A DNA stretch of 64,000 nt, from NCBI GenBank assembly GCA_021781575.1, contig JAJXWP010000004.1:62001-126000 (forward strand), read 5' to 3'. The notes below the pieces were generated by a model. That model worked only from the letters and a program-made list of their open reading frames with translations, searched no databases and was not told the origin of the DNA. Source of the stretch: Pseudomonadota bacterium (GTDB taxonomy: Bacteria > Pseudomonadota > Alphaproteobacteria > Rhodospirillales > Magnetospirillaceae). The translations under genes were made by a program, and so were the position numbers. How positions within the stretch are numbered: position 1 is the first letter of the stretch; each line of letters opens with the position of its first letter. Below are positions 1 through 9,927 of the stretch, one piece after another.

Positions 1-1
1 A

Positions 2-394
2 CAGCTCAATATCGAGCCGACGCCTCTGTGCGATCCGATCCGCATTCATTTCGGCGGCCCGGTCGAGGCCGGCCGCGGTTTCGTACTGCATTCGACCGAT
101 TATGTCCAGGATACAACCCTGCTGGTCGATGACCATGTGGCGCTGACCGCAACGGTGGACGTGCTCAAGGCCATCGCCGAAGGCCGCGGACCGCGGCAAA
201 GTCTTCTCGCCCTCGGCTACGCCGGCTGGGGAGCGGGGCAGTTGGATACTGAAATCCGCGACAACGCCTGGCTCAACGTGCCGGCCGACGACGAACTGTT
301 GTTCGGCATTGAGATCGAGCACAAATGGGAACGGGCCATCGCCAAGATCGGTGTCGATTTCAGCATGCTGTCGGGCGATGCCGGGCATGCCTAA
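2..394 (+). CDS. YqgE/AlgH family protein (UPF0301), 3' part only
   Basis: The reading frame is open from the left edge and ends at a TAA at 392-394, so the N-terminus lies outside the window. About 130 residues are visible. They contain the family's conserved FGGPV block, followed by GRGFVLHS and, further on, [13 protein letters not shown]. The C-terminal part has LLFG and the short tail normal for the family. YqgE/AlgH proteins are small conserved proteins of unclear biochemical role; the AlgH name comes from alginate regulation in Pseudomonas, and nothing here shows such a role. The convergent neighbour is a DUF3422 gene. The family is clear; the function is not known. Confidence 0.9.
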   Translation, partial: QLNIEPTPLCDPIRIHFGGPVEAGRGFVLHSTDYVQDTTLLVDDHVALTATVDVLKAIAEGRGPRQSLLALGYAGWGAGQLDTEIRDNAWLNVPADDELLFGIEIEHKWERAIAKIGVDFSMLSGDAGHA

Positions 395-421
395 TTAATT
401 TGTCCCTCAGGCGCCGGGCAC

Positions 422-437
422 CCCGCCCGGCGAGGGG
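422..437. repeat. 16-bp GC-rich repeat core shared with 11797-11978
   Basis: The 16-base string CCCGCCCGGCGAGGGG lies between the convergent yqgE and DUF3422 genes. The same 16 bases occur at 11963-11978 and in inverted orientation at 11797-11812. All three copies are intergenic, which suggests a dispersed palindromic element rather than chance. Confidence 0.4.
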
Positions 438-451
438 CCAGATGAAAAAAT

Positions 452-1771
452 CTATTCCGCCCCCTTGTGGCCGACGGCGCGGCGCAGGCGGCGCACGCCG
501 AGAGCCACCATGCCAAGCACCACGGGTAGCCCGATCAGGTCGGCCAGATCGCTGTCGATACGCAGGCCGGCCGCCTTCAGTCCGGTCGCCACATGCCCAA
601 TCAGGCCAAGCAGATAATAGCTGATGGCGACCACCGACAGACCCTCGACCGTTTCCTGCAGGCGGAGCTGGAGTTCGGCTCGCCGGTTCATCGATTTCAA
701 CAGGTCGCCATTCTTCTCGCCCAGAGCGATGTCGACGCGGGTGCGCAGCAAGGCACCGGCACGGCTTACCCGGCGCAACAGGATGGCGTGGCGGTCGACC
801 GTCGACTCGACGGTCTTCATGGCCGGGCCTAAGCGCCGATCCATGAATTCGCCGATCATCTGCATGCCGGCGATGCGTTCCTCGCGCAGTTCCTCGATAC
901 GTTTGGCCACCAGGGCGTAATAGGCCTTGGCCGCCGAGAAGCGATAGCTGTGCTCGGCCGCCCGATGCTCGGCCTGGGCCGCCAGATCGGTCAGCCGTCC
1001 GAGCAGCGCGCGGTCCTCCGCATCGCCCGCCGGCCCGGCCATCGCGGCGACGATTTCGGCAAGATCCTTGTCCATGCGGGTCAGCTGCGGCCCCAGTTCG
1101 CGGGCCAAGGGGAACGCCCTCAGGGCCATGATCCGGTAGGTCTCGATTTCCAGCAGGCGCTGGATCAACCGCCCGGTCTGGTTGACGGTCAACCCCTGGT
1201 CGTAGACGAGGATGCGGCTAAACCCGTCGGCATGGATGCGAAAGTCGGTGAAGGCCTCGGCCGCGCCGCTGACGACGCGGCTGCCGATCACGGCATGGCC
1301 GGCGAAAATGGCCGCCATTTCATCGGCCGAGCGCCGCGCCGTATCGACCGCGGTATGCACGGCAACCAGCACCTTGCCCGGTAATGCGGCCAGCCAATCG
1401 GTGGGAGCCAGTTCGCAGGCGGTGGCGGCAAATGGCTCATCGAACGGCCCGCCACGGTAAAAGGTGTAGGTGGAAAACTCGGTATGGCGTTCCCACCGCA
1501 GGCGGAAATCCCCGAAATCGGCAGAGAAATGAATGGCCCCGGCCGGCGGCGGCGCGATGCCCGATCGACTGCACAGGGCTTCCACATGGGCCCGGTCGGT
1601 GCCATAGGCCCCTTCACCGGTAGCCAAGGCAAGGTGGCTCGCCCGAACCGGCGCGCGCAAGGCCTCGTAGGGACGGGCGTGCACTTCGTCGGCCAGGACC
1701 CGGCGCAGCGGATGCTCAACGAGACGGAATGCCTCGTCGAGCGTATCGTTGGGTGGCATCCCTTCGGACAT
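452..1771 (-). CDS. DUF3422 family membrane protein
   Basis: The 439-residue product matches the alphaproteobacterial DUF3422 family in length and layout. It starts with a conserved EHPLRRVLADEVHARP block. The long middle is charged and helical, with a likely coiled coil around residues 230-370. The C-terminus has two hydrophobic segments at about 379-398 and 410-426, which should anchor it in the inner membrane. The ATG at 1771 is preceded by AAGGA about 9 bases upstream; a second ATG at 1759 is possible. It is divergent from tldD with a 123-bp gap. No enzymatic motif is visible and the family function is unknown. Confidence 0.88.
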   Translation of the reverse strand: MSEGMPPNDTLDEAFRLVEHPLRRVLADEVHARPYEALRAPVRASHLALATGEGAYGTDRAHVEALCSRSGIAPPPAGAIHFSADFGDFRLRWERHTEFSTYTFYRGGPFDEPFAATACELAPTDWLAALPGKVLVAVHTAVDTARRSADEMAAIFAGHAVIGSRVVSGAAEAFTDFRIHADGFSRILVYDQGLTVNQTGRLIQRLLEIETYRIMALRAFPLARELGPQLTRMDKDLAEIVAAMAGPAGDAEDRALLGRLTDLAAQAEHRAAEHSYRFSAAKAYYALVAKRIEELREERIAGMQMIGEFMDRRLGPAMKTVESTVDRHAILLRRVSRAGALLRTRVDIALGEKNGDLLKSMNRRAELQLRLQETVEGLSVVAISYYLLGLIGHVATGLKAAGLRIDSDLADLIGLPVVLGMVALGVRRLRRAVGHKGAE

Positions 1772-1894
1772 TGCCTACATATCCTTGCAACAGGTGTCCG
1801 TACTATCCGACGAATCTCCGGCCCTTGCCAAGGCGTTTGCCAGGGCCGAAGATCGTCGGCCGCGCCCAGCCCGAATGCCTCCGCAGGAGTTCGC

Positions 1895-3328
1895 ATGCCC
1901 CACAGCACCACCACCGATGATCTGTTCTTCCAGCGCACCGGCCTCGACCGCGACCGGGTCAACCGCATCGTCGCCGATTCCCTGGCCGGGGCCGACGATG
2001 GAGAACTGTTCCTCGAGTATCGTCAGTCCGAAAGCGTCACCCTCGACGACGGCCGCATCAAGGCGGCCAGTTTCGACACCACGCAGGGCTTCGGTCTGCG
2101 AGCGGTGTCGGGCGAGGCGACCGGCTACGCCCACGCCAGCGAACTGTCGGAAGACGCCTTGCTGCGCGCCGCCGACACCGTGCGGGCGGTGCGAACCGGC
2201 CATACCGGGCAGCTGGCGGTCGGCCCGGCGGGAACCAACCGGACCCTTTACACCGATCTCAATCCGCTGGTCCTGACCCCTTTCGCCGCCAAGGTCAAGC
2301 TGCTCGAGGCAATGGACGCCTACGCCCGGGGCCGCGAGCCAAGGGTTCGTCAGGTCATGGCGTCCCTCCTCGGGTCCTGGCAGGCCGTTCGCATCCTGCG
2401 AGCCGACGGCAGCCACGCGTCGGACATTCGACCGCTGGTCCGCCTCAATATTTCCGTGGTGGTGGCGGACGGCGACCGCATGGAGACCGGGAGCCACGGC
2501 ATCGGCGGGCGAGTGACCTATGACGGGCTCCTGGAAACCGACCACTGGCGAGCCGCCGTCGACGAGGCGTTGCGCCAAGCCGTGGTCAACCTCGACTCGG
2601 TCGCCGCACCGGCCGGCGACATGACCGTCGTCCTGGGGCCGGGTTGGCCGGGCGTGCTGTTGCACGAAGCCATCGGCCACGGTCTCGAGGGCGACTTCAA
2701 CCGCAAAAAGACCTCGGCGTTTTCCGGCATGATCGGCCAGCGGGTGGCAGCCCGCGGCGTCACTGTCGTCGACGACGGCACCCTCCAGGACCGGCGCGGC
2801 TCCATCTCCATCGACGACGAAGGGACCGGCTCGTCCCGCACCGTGCTGATCGAGGACGGTATCCTCAAGGGCTATATGTTCGACCGCCTCAATGCCCGGC
2901 TGATGGATACGCGCTCTACCGGCAATGGCCGCCGGCAGTCCTTTGCCAGCCAGCCCCTGCCGCGCATGACCAATACGTTCATGCTGGCCGGCACGACGCC
3001 GGCCGACGAGATCATCGCCTCGGTCAAGAAGGGGCTGTACGCGGTGAATTTCGGCGGTGGCCAGGTCGACATCACCAACGGCAAATTCGTTTTTTCCGCC
3101 ACCGAGGCCTATCTGGTCGAAAACGGCAAGATCGGGCCAGCGGTCAAAGGCGCCACGCTGATCGGCAACGGCCCCGACGTCCTGACCCGCGTCTCCATGG
3201 TGGGCGATGACCTCAAACTGGATACGGGCGTCGGCACCTGCGGCAAGGATGGCCAGGGCGTTCCCGTCGGCGTCGGGCAGCCGACTCTCAGGATCGACGG
3301 CCTGACGGTAGGCGGCACCTCGGTCTAA
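1895..3328 (+). CDS. tldD: TldD metalloprotease
   Basis: TldD is the zinc-bearing subunit of the TldD/TldE peptidase, which trims unstructured peptides and matures some modified peptides. The product is 477 residues, the normal size. The zinc motif HEAIGH is at residues 257-262 and is followed by GLEGDFN, as in the family. The C-terminal part has GGGQVDITNG and MVGDDLKLDTGVGTCGKDGQ, both typical of TldD. I chose the ATG at 1895 because an AGGAG ribosome site lies just upstream and the sequence from there matches the family N-terminus; the frame stays open further upstream but that part looks non-coding. No tldE/pmbA is in the window. Confidence 0.95.
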   Translation: MPHSTTTDDLFFQRTGLDRDRVNRIVADSLAGADDGELFLEYRQSESVTLDDGRIKAASFDTTQGFGLRAVSGEATGYAHASELSEDALLRAADTVRAVRTGHTGQLAVGPAGTNRTLYTDLNPLVLTPFAAKVKLLEAMDAYARGREPRVRQVMASLLGSWQAVRILRADGSHASDIRPLVRLNISVVVADGDRMETGSHGIGGRVTYDGLLETDHWRAAVDEALRQAVVNLDSVAAPAGDMTVVLGPGWPGVLLHEAIGHGLEGDFNRKKTSAFSGMIGQRVAARGVTVVDDGTLQDRRGSISIDDEGTGSSRTVLIEDGILKGYMFDRLNARLMDTRSTGNGRRQSFASQPLPRMTNTFMLAGTTPADEIIASVKKGLYAVNFGGGQVDITNGKFVFSATEAYLVENGKIGPAVKGATLIGNGPDVLTRVSMVGDDLKLDTGVGTCGKDGQGVPVGVGQPTLRIDGLTVGGTSV

Positions 3329-3332
3329 TATC

Positions 3333-3363
3333 GAGCCTGGATGAGTGAAACTCATCCAGGCTC
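3333..3363. terminator. Perfect 13-bp hairpin between tldD and gshA
   Basis: GAGCCTGGATGAG (3333-3345) and CTCATCCAGGCTC (3351-3363) are exact reverse complements around a TGAAA loop. The hairpin starts 4 bases after the tldD stop, between convergent genes, so it probably ends tldD transcription. No clear T run follows on either strand. The remaining 170 bp before gshA hold GC-rich sequence with no gene. Confidence 0.6.
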
Positions 3364-3537
3364 GGCGGGCCGGTTGTGGGCCCGCGCCACCGTTGGCGCG
3401 CAGCCTAAGGGTTTCGGAGAAGCTCGCCCGCCTCCGACGCTGTAAGCGGCGGAAATGCTTGCTTTTCCGCTTCGCCGAATGGCGGGCGGGACGTCCTCCC
3501 TACTCAAAGATTTAGGGATTCGTCCGTCTCTACCAGC

Positions 3538-4902
3538 TTAGTAGCAGTGTTCCCGGAACAGCTCGTCGACGCTCCCTCCCCAGCGGCCGTGGTAGTCCGC
3601 CAGCAGTTCTTCGGCCGGAGTGCGGCCCGTCTGGACGATACCGTCCAGCGTCTCGAGGTAGATCGCCTCGTCCCGTCCGTAGGCGTCAAGGCGCGCCCGG
3701 CGCCGCAGCCCCTCGCGAGCGATGGCGAGGACCTGTTGCGCCAACTCACGAACGGTCGCCCCGCGGAACGGCGTGCGCAGGCCGTCCTTGGGCACCCCTT
3801 CGCGCAATGCTCGATGCTCCTCGATCGTCCAGGTCTTCACCATATCCCAGGCCGCGTCGAGAGCCGAGCCGTCGTAATACAGCCCCACCCATAGCGCCGG
3901 CAGGGCGCACAACCGGCGCCACGGTCCGCCGTCGGCGCCACGCACTTCGAGATAACGCTTCAACCGGACCTCGGGAAAGATCGTGGTCAAGTGGTCGGTC
4001 CAGTCGCCCATGGTCGGCAGCTGGCCCGGCAGGGCGTCGAGCTTTCCTTCCATGAAACGGCGGAACGACGACCCCGCGACGTCGATGTAGCGACCGTCCC
4101 GGTAGACGAAATACATCGGCACGTCGAGGGCATAATCCACATAACGCTCGAAGCTCATTCCGTCTTCGAACACGAACGGCAAAATGCCGGTGCGGTCCGG
4201 GTCGGTATCGGTCCAGATATGGCTGCGGTAGGAGAGGAAGCCGCAAGGCTTGCCGTCAACGAAAGGCGAATTGGCCCACAGCGCCGTCGCCACCGGCTGC
4301 AAGGCCAAGCCGACGCGGAATTTTTTCACCATGTCGGCTTCCGAGGCGAAATCGAGGTTGGCCTGGACGGTACAGGTCCTGGCCATCATGTCGAGGCCAA
4401 GCCGCCCACGGGTCGGCATGTAGCGGCGCATGATGGCGTAGCGGCCTTTCGGCATCCAGGGGATGTCTTCCAGCCGCCATTTGGGATTGAAGCCAAGACC
4501 GAGGAACGCGACGTTCAGGCGCGCGCCGATCCGCTTGACCTGGGTCAGATGCTCATCCACCTCGCGGCAGGTCTGGTGCACCGTTTCCATCGGCGCTCCG
4601 GAGAGTTCCACCTGCCCGCCGGGTTCCAGCGTGACATGCGCCCCATCCTTCGACAGCGCGATGACGTTGCCGGCTTCGGCCACCGCCTCCCAACCGAACT
4701 CCCGCAGGCCGTCGAGCACCGCTCCGATGCCGCGCTCTCCTTCATATGGCAGGGGCCGCAGATCGTCCCATCGGAAGGCGAATTTCTCGTGCTCGGTGCC
4801 GACGCGCCATGCGTCCTCACGCTTGCTTCCGGCGGCAAGATATTCAACCAGTTGCGCTTTGCTGACGACGGGTTCACCGCTCGGTTGGGCTGGGGCGGAC
4901 AT
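3538..4902 (-). CDS. gshA: Glutamate-cysteine ligase (plant/alphaproteobacterial type)
   Basis: The enzyme makes gamma-glutamylcysteine, the first step of glutathione synthesis, from glutamate, cysteine and ATP. The 454-residue product has the GTEHEKF block near the N-terminus, [13 protein letters not shown], and the RYMPTRG and MMARTCTVQ segments of the group that includes plant and rhizobial enzymes rather than E. coli GshA. The start at 4902 is the ATG of [11 protein letters not shown]; the open frame continues upstream but overlaps rsmE. It lies 25 bp after rsmE on the same strand, so the two are probably co-transcribed. No gshB is in the window. Confidence 0.94.
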   Translation of the reverse strand: MSAPAQPSGEPVVSKAQLVEYLAAGSKREDAWRVGTEHEKFAFRWDDLRPLPYEGERGIGAVLDGLREFGWEAVAEAGNVIALSKDGAHVTLEPGGQVELSGAPMETVHQTCREVDEHLTQVKRIGARLNVAFLGLGFNPKWRLEDIPWMPKGRYAIMRRYMPTRGRLGLDMMARTCTVQANLDFASEADMVKKFRVGLALQPVATALWANSPFVDGKPCGFLSYRSHIWTDTDPDRTGILPFVFEDGMSFERYVDYALDVPMYFVYRDGRYIDVAGSSFRRFMEGKLDALPGQLPTMGDWTDHLTTIFPEVRLKRYLEVRGADGGPWRRLCALPALWVGLYYDGSALDAAWDMVKTWTIEEHRALREGVPKDGLRTPFRGATVRELAQQVLAIAREGLRRRARLDAYGRDEAIYLETLDGIVQTGRTPAEELLADYHGRWGGSVDELFREHCY

Positions 4903-4927
4903 GGGGCTCACGGACTCTTGCGGTTGA

Positions 4928-5674
4928 TCATTCGGCCGGATGCCGCCAGTCCCCACACAGGGCCTGGAAGCATGCCAAAGCGGCGAGAACGGCGGTATCG
5001 GCGCGCAGGATGCGCGGACCCAAGCCGACCGGTCTAGCAAACGCCAGAGAAAGCACAGCGTCAAGCTCGGATTTGGCAAAGCCGCCTTCCGGACCAACCA
5101 ACATGGCCGCCGGCCCCCGCTCCGCCCTCGACAGGACCTCGGCTATGGGCCGGCCGCCACCGGTTTCATCGAGCATAAACAGGCGGCGGCCGGCCGGCCA
5201 GTCGGCCAGCACCATGTCGAGCGCACGGCTTGGACGAATCTCGGGCACGGTCAGCCGCTCGCTCTGCTCGGCCGCCTCGATGGCGATCGCACGCAGGCGC
5301 TGCTCGTTGACCCGCGTCATCGCGGTGCGGCGGGTGAACACCGGCTGTAACGCCGAAACGCCAAGTTCGGTGGCCTTTTCGGCGATGAAGTCGATCCGCT
5401 GGCGCTTGACCGGAGCGAACAGCAGCCACAGATCGGGCTCGGCCGCCTGGGGCCGAAGGCACCGCTCCACCACCAGACCCGCCGAGCGCTTGCCGCTGTC
5501 CGCCAGCCGCGCCTGCCATTCGCCGTCGCGACCGTTGAACAGAGCCACCTGGGCACCGGCCGGGGCCCGCATGACATGCAGCAGATAGTGGGCCTGCTCG
5601 GCCCCCAGGGTAACGGTACCACCTTCGGCGAGAGGCGCCTCGATAAACAGGCGGAGCTTGGGAGAGTCGTCCAT
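4928..5674 (-). CDS. rsmE: 16S rRNA (uracil1498-N3)-methyltransferase RsmE
   Basis: RsmE methylates U1498 of 16S rRNA using S-adenosylmethionine. The 248-residue product has the family N-terminal PUA-like part (residues about 1-75) and a C-terminal SPOUT knot, including EKATELGV, the EAAEQSER block, LVGPEGGF and [11 protein letters not shown], which form the SAM site. I use the ATG at 5674 ([10 protein letters not shown]); ten more codons are open upstream but do not match the family. It starts 44 bp from the divergent ubiA and precedes gshA on the same strand. Confidence 0.95.
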   Translation of the reverse strand: MDDSPKLRLFIEAPLAEGGTVTLGAEQAHYLLHVMRAPAGAQVALFNGRDGEWQARLADSGKRSAGLVVERCLRPQAAEPDLWLLFAPVKRQRIDFIAEKATELGVSALQPVFTRRTAMTRVNEQRLRAIAIEAAEQSERLTVPEIRPSRALDMVLADWPAGRRLFMLDETGGGRPIAEVLSRAERGPAAMLVGPEGGFAKSELDAVLSLAFARPVGLGPRILRADTAVLAALACFQALCGDWRHPAE

Positions 5675-5718
5675 TCCGGTCTTTGCAGGTAAAGGCAGGC
5701 ACACTAATGTAGTGCACC

Positions 5719-6633
5719 ATGAAATCCTCTACCACATTGCTGGGAGACATCCCGGTCGGCAACTGGATCGACCGCCATGTCCCCGCCCCGGCGCGCCCCT
5801 ATTTGCGGCTGATGCGCCTGGACCGCCCCATCGGCACCTGGCTGCTGCTGCTGCCCGGCTGGTGGAGTATCGCCATGGCCGGCGGCCGCTGGCCCGATCT
5901 GCGCCTGTTCGTGCTGTTCGGCATCGGCGCGGTCGTAATGCGTGGAGCCGGCTGCACCTTCAACGACATCGTCGACCGGAAGTTTGACGCCATGGTGGCG
6001 CGCACCGCGGCGCGCCCCATCCCCTCGGGCGCGGTGAGCCTGCCCCGGGCGGTCTCCTTTCTCGGAGCGCAACTACTGGTCGGACTGGCTATCCTGCTGA
6101 TGCTGAACGGCTTCGCCCAGGCTATGGGCGCCGCCTCGCTGCTGCTGGTGGTCACCTACCCGTTCATGAAGCGCATCACCTATTGGCCACAGGCTTGGCT
6201 CGGGCTGACCTTCAACTGGGGGGCGTTGCTGGGGTGGGCGGCGGCGACCGGCGGGCTGACCGCGGCGCCGGCGGTCCTTTACATCGGCGGACTGTTCTGG
6301 ACACTGGGCTACGACACCATCTACGCCCACCAGGACAAGGAAGACGACGCCCTGATCGGCGTCAAGTCGACGGCTCTCAGGCTAGGCGCCGCCACCCCCA
6401 CCTGGCTTGTCGGATTCTACCTCCTGACCATGGCGCTGATCGCCGCCAGCGGCTGGCTGGCCGGCCTGGCGTGGCCGTTCTACGCGCTGCTGCTGCCGGC
6501 CGCCCTGCAGACCGCCTGGCAGGTGCGCACCCTCGACATCAACGACTCAGCCGACTGCCTGAGCAAATTCAAATCGAACCGCATCTTCGGCTGGCTGGTG
6601 CTGGCTGCGATCATCGCCGGAAAGCTGATTTGA
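5719..6633 (+). CDS. ubiA: 4-hydroxybenzoate polyprenyltransferase UbiA
   Basis: UbiA joins a polyprenyl chain to 4-hydroxybenzoate in the inner membrane during ubiquinone synthesis. The 304-residue product is strongly hydrophobic with about eight to nine membrane segments. The first Asp-rich motif NDIVDRKFD is at residues 82-90 and the second, DTIYAHQDKEDD, at about 200-211; these bind the Mg-diphosphate. MRLDRPIGTWLLLLPGWWS near the N-terminus is characteristic. It is divergent from rsmE, and the 44-bp gap holds a CACTA-ATG-TAGTG dyad at 5702-5714. Confidence 0.95.
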   Translation: MKSSTTLLGDIPVGNWIDRHVPAPARPYLRLMRLDRPIGTWLLLLPGWWSIAMAGGRWPDLRLFVLFGIGAVVMRGAGCTFNDIVDRKFDAMVARTAARPIPSGAVSLPRAVSFLGAQLLVGLAILLMLNGFAQAMGAASLLLVVTYPFMKRITYWPQAWLGLTFNWGALLGWAAATGGLTAAPAVLYIGGLFWTLGYDTIYAHQDKEDDALIGVKSTALRLGAATPTWLVGFYLLTMALIAASGWLAGLAWPFYALLLPAALQTAWQVRTLDINDSADCLSKFKSNRIFGWLVLAAIIAGKLI

Positions 6634-6739
6634 GCGGCCCACCCACCGGAACACCGACCCGCCGCACCGGCCCCATTGGGCGGCGACAGCCAAGCGGCCG
6701 GGATGGGCCGCGCCCGGCACATGAGGGACCGTATTTCCT

Positions 6740-7378
6740 GTGAGAGATTTCATCCTGGCCAACACCGCGTTGGCGAGCCCTCCCGCCTGCCCGGAGATCA
6801 AGCTGCGCCTGGCCACCGAGATTACCCCCCTGTGGCAGGCCACCGAAGCATTCCTCGACGCCAACAATCTGCCCCCGCCCTACTGGGCTTTCGCCTGGGT
6901 GGGAGGCCAGGCGATGGCGCGCTACCTGCTCGACACTCCCTCCGTCGTCGCCGGAAACCGGGTGCTCGACTTCGCCGCCGGCTGCGGCATCGGCGCCATC
7001 GCCGCCGCCCTGGCCGGGGCGGCGGCGGTTGATGCCGCCGAGATCGATCCGGTCGCGGCAGCGGCCATCCGACTCAACGCCGAAACCAATCGCACCGCCA
7101 TCGGCATAACCACCGAAGACGTGCTGGCCGGCGGCGACTGCCGGTGGGACGTGGTGATGGCCGGGGACGTCTGCTATGAACGGCCGATGGCCGAAGCCGT
7201 GTTCGCTTGGCTGCGCCGTTGTGCCGCCAGCGGGGCCGATGTTCTGATGGCCGACCCGGGACGCGCCTATTTGCCGCGCACCGGCCTGATGAAGGTTGCC
7301 GCCTATGTGATTCCCTGCAGCCTGGAACTGGAGGACCGGACCAGCCGGGAGGTCACCGTCTACCGGATCGTCGGCTGA
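6740..7378 (+). CDS. Class I SAM methyltransferase, METTL20/ETF-beta lysine methyltransferase-like
   Basis: The 212-residue product has a SAM-binding motif VLDFAAGCGIGAIAAALAGA (about residues 74-93), an acidic AAEID after the second strand, and VVMAGDVCYE, which resembles the D-x4-GD-x2-Y signature of the METTL20-like group. In that group, human and Agrobacterium members methylate lysines of the electron-transfer flavoprotein beta subunit; that substrate is an inference here. PYWAFAWVGGQAMARYLL before motif I is also typical. The start is a GTG at 6740 without a strong ribosome site. It follows ubiA by 106 bp. A general protein-lysine or L11-type methyltransferase is the main alternative. 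Confidence 0.75.
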   Translation: MRDFILANTALASPPACPEIKLRLATEITPLWQATEAFLDANNLPPPYWAFAWVGGQAMARYLLDTPSVVAGNRVLDFAAGCGIGAIAAALAGAAAVDAAEIDPVAAAAIRLNAETNRTAIGITTEDVLAGGDCRWDVVMAGDVCYERPMAEAVFAWLRRCAASGADVLMADPGRAYLPRTGLMKVAAYVIPCSLELEDRTSREVTVYRIVG

Positions 7379-7548
7379 ACCGGCCCGGCATCCCGGTCCC
7401 CCTCCCACCGTTTGATGGCCGCGGTCATGCGCCGGGTATGGGAGCTGTCGGCAACTCTTTGCCACAATCCCCGCTCAATTGGGCGGTCGGAGCGAACAAC
7501 GGCCCCAGGCGGCTGTTGGGATGCCATGAACGGCAGAGGAGACGAACC

Positions 7549-7953
7549 ATGGCGGATTTCACCTCCAGGGAGCGAGTCCGGGTGGCGGCTGGAACCGAAG
7601 ACGCTCGGCGCCGCGGTGCCGGTGACGTAGTCGACGATCACGTGCGGGCCCGCAAGGAACTGCGCGTCGAGGACGACCTTGCCAATTTCGCCGAGGATGT
7701 GCTGGTCCTAAGTGCCAGGGGCATCTACCGTGGACACGCCGGCTTGCGCCGGCTGTGGCTGGACCTGGAGGAACAGATCCCGGCGGCTCGGTTCGCCTAC
7801 GGCCAGCCGGTCGCCGAGGGAGAGGCCGCCTTGCTGGAGTGGCGGGCCAGAGGGGACGGCGCCCAGATCGACGACGGCGTCGACAGCTACCTGGTGCGGC
7901 ACGGCCGCATCGTCGTCCAGACCATCCATTACACGGTCCGCCGCCAGCTGTGA
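7549..7953 (+). CDS. Nuclear transport factor 2 (SnoaL-like) fold protein
   Basis: The 134-residue product has the size and pattern of NTF2/SnoaL-like cone-shaped proteins: an N-terminal helix, a segment FAEDVLVLSARGIYRGHAGLRRL, which matches the family's core strand-helix, and strands ending in YLVRHGRIVVQTIHYTV. The family covers enzymes, ligand binders and proteins of no known role, so no activity is assigned. The ATG at 7549 has a GAGGAGAC ribosome site. The first 30 residues are unusually Arg-rich and could include an N-terminal extension. It is convergent with panD. Confidence 0.7.
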   Translation: MADFTSRERVRVAAGTEDARRRGAGDVVDDHVRARKELRVEDDLANFAEDVLVLSARGIYRGHAGLRRLWLDLEEQIPAARFAYGQPVAEGEAALLEWRARGDGAQIDDGVDSYLVRHGRIVVQTIHYTVRRQL

Positions 7954-7983
7954 GCGGCTTGTCGCCGGAACTTCGTTTCAGGG

Positions 7984-8478
7984 CTAAACAAAGCTTTCGT
8001 TGACCGCTTCCGTCGGATCGCCGGCTTCATGGACCCGCGTCGGGTAAGATTGGGCGAACCGATTGTTTTCCGGCTTGCCCAATTCGTCGAGGGTCGGCGT
8101 CGTGTATTCGTCGATGGCCAGAATGCGGTTGGCTTCGTCGACATGGACTGCGCGTGATTTCCTGCCGGGAATCTGCGACACCGGCACCTGCTCGTAGCCC
8201 ATGATGATGGCCATGTCGCCCCGGGTGAAATGGTGGGCGGCCGCACCGTTCAGGCATATCACCCCGCTGCCCTCGGGACCTTCGATGACATAGGTCGAGA
8301 GGCGGGCGCCGTTGCTGATGTTGACCACGTCGACGCGGGTATGGGGCAGGATGCCCGCAGCCCGCAACAGCAACGGATCGACGGTGATGGAACCGACGTA
8401 ATGAAGATCGGCCTGGGTCACCGTGCACCGGTGAATCTTGCCGTACATGTATTCGCGAGTAGCTTCCTGGATCATCAT
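7984..8478 (-). CDS. panD: Aspartate 1-decarboxylase PanD proenzyme
   Basis: PanD decarboxylates aspartate to beta-alanine for pantothenate and CoA. It is made as a proenzyme that cleaves itself at a Gly-Ser bond to create a pyruvoyl group. GKIHRCTVTQADLHYVGSIT is visible, with the expected cleavage between Gly29 and Ser30. The NGAAAHHFTRGD and the tyrosine-containing IIMGYEQ segments also fit. The product is 164 residues, about 35-40 longer than the E. coli enzyme because of a C-terminal extension after the core. A GGGAGGG ribosome site lies at the two tandem ATGs, so M1 or M2 may be used. It follows icd on the same strand. Confidence 0.93.
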   Translation of the reverse strand: MMIQEATREYMYGKIHRCTVTQADLHYVGSITVDPLLLRAAGILPHTRVDVVNISNGARLSTYVIEGPEGSGVICLNGAAAHHFTRGDMAIIMGYEQVPVSQIPGRKSRAVHVDEANRILAIDEYTTPTLDELGKPENNRFAQSYPTRVHEAGDPTEAVNESFV

Positions 8479-8499
8479 ACCCTCCCGAAGAGGGAGGAG

Positions 8500-8517
8500 C
8501 CGCAGGTTGGCCTGCGG
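8500..8517 (-). terminator. Short hairpin between icd and panD
   Basis: CCGCAGG (8500-8506) pairs with CCTGCGG (8511-8517) around a TTGG loop, about 30 bp downstream of the icd stop. There is no T run, so it could be a weak terminator or a stabilising stem between co-transcribed genes. Confidence 0.35.
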
Positions 8518-8548
8518 GTCCCCAGGCGCAAAAACGAAAGCGCCGGCC

Positions 8549-9775
8549 TCAGGCCGACGCCCGTTCCATTGCCCTCTTCAGGTTTTCATCTAGTTTGTCA
8601 AGGAACTGTTCCGTAGTCAGCCAGCGCTGGTCGGGCCCGATCAATATGGCCAAATCCTTGGTCATGAATCCGCTTTCCACGGTTTCAACGCATATCTTTT
8701 CGAGTGTTTCGGCGAAGCGCAACACGTCGGGCGAGCCGTCGAAGCGGCCGCGGTAGTAGAGGCCACGGGTCCAAGCGAAGATCGAGGCGATCGGGTTGGT
8801 CGAAGTGGCCTTGCCCTTCTGATGTTCGCGGTAGTGGCGGGTAACTGTCCCGTGGGCGGCCTCGGCCTCGACCGTTCGGCCGTCGGGCGACATCAGCACG
8901 GATGTCATCAGGCCCAGAGATCCGAAACCTTGGGCAACGGTATCGGACTGCACGTCCCCGTCGTAGTTCTTGCACGCCCAGACGAAAGCGCCGGACCATT
9001 TGAGAGCGGAGGCAACCATGTCATCGATCAGGCGGTGCTCGTAAGTGATTCCGGATTTGTCGAACTCGGCCTTGAATTCGCGGTCATAGACGTCCTGGAA
9101 TAAATCCTTGAAGCGGCCGTCATAGGCTTTGAGGATCGTGTTCTTGGTCGACAGATAGACGGGCCACCGCTTTTCGAGGCCGAAATTGAAGCATGCGCGC
9201 GCGAAACCCCGGATCGACTCGTCCAGGTTGTACATACCCATGGCCACGCCGGCCCCCGGAAAATCGAATACCTCACGCTCGATCGGCGCACCACCGTCCG
9301 CCGGAATGAACGTCATGGTCAGTCTGCCGGCGCCGGGAACGCAAAAATCGGTGGCGCGGTACTGATCGCCGAAGGCATGGCGGCCAATGACGATCGGTTG
9401 CGTCCAGCCCGGCACCAGGCGCGGCACATTGCGGCAAATGATGGGTTCACGGAACACGGTACCGTCAAGGATGTTGCGGATCGTCCCGTTGGGCGACTTC
9501 CACATCTGCTTGAGGCCGAATTCCTTCACTCGCGCTTCGTCCGGCGTGATGGTGGCGCATTTGACCCCCACGCCGAACCGCTTGATGGCGTTAGCGGCGT
9601 CGATGGTCACCTGATCGTCGGTCGCATCGCGGTTCTCGATGCCCAGGTCGTAGTATTTGAGGTCGATATCGAGGTAAGGAAGGATCAACTTATCCTTGAT
9701 GAACTTCCAGATAATCCTCGTCATCTCGTCACCGTCGAGTTCGACGATGGGATTGGCGACCTTGATCTTTGTCAT
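8549..9775 (-). CDS. icd: NADP-dependent isocitrate dehydrogenase
   Basis: The enzyme oxidises isocitrate to 2-oxoglutarate with NADP in the TCA cycle. The 408-residue product belongs to the homodimeric, eukaryotic-like subfamily: it begins [19 protein letters not shown] and has the substrate loop KSPNGTIRN, the metal-site segment [20 protein letters not shown] and the NADP-site block [16 protein letters not shown]. Length and all blocks are intact. The start ATG at 9775 fits the family exactly. It is followed by panD; upstream is a 152-bp gap shared with the LOG gene terminator. Confidence 0.97.
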   Translation of the reverse strand: MTKIKVANPIVELDGDEMTRIIWKFIKDKLILPYLDIDLKYYDLGIENRDATDDQVTIDAANAIKRFGVGVKCATITPDEARVKEFGLKQMWKSPNGTIRNILDGTVFREPIICRNVPRLVPGWTQPIVIGRHAFGDQYRATDFCVPGAGRLTMTFIPADGGAPIEREVFDFPGAGVAMGMYNLDESIRGFARACFNFGLEKRWPVYLSTKNTILKAYDGRFKDLFQDVYDREFKAEFDKSGITYEHRLIDDMVASALKWSGAFVWACKNYDGDVQSDTVAQGFGSLGLMTSVLMSPDGRTVEAEAAHGTVTRHYREHQKGKATSTNPIASIFAWTRGLYYRGRFDGSPDVLRFAETLEKICVETVESGFMTKDLAILIGPDQRWLTTEQFLDKLDENLKRAMERASA

Positions 9776-9899
9776 CGCTGGTTTCCTGAACTAAAAGGTC
9801 GGCTCAACTGCCCGTTGGGGCGCGCCCCAAGCACAAATGACCGGATCCTGGTATGAGCGACGGACGGCGAACATTATGCATTAGTGGACAAGAACGCAA

Positions 9900-9924
9900 G
9901 GTTTCCCGAAGGGCGGAGGAAACC
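9900..9924 (-). terminator. Hairpin just downstream of the LOG-family gene
   Basis: GGTTTCC (9900-9906) and GGAAACC (9918-9924) form a 7-bp stem immediately after the stop of the minus-strand LOG gene. On that strand it is followed by TTGCGTTCTTG, which is moderately T-rich, as in a weak intrinsic terminator. Confidence 0.5.
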
Positions 9925-9927
9925 CGG

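Noticed and set aside
1775-3355. A 526-residue minus-strand open frame opposite tldD
   Set aside because: Shadow of tldD, which has all family motifs on the plus strand.
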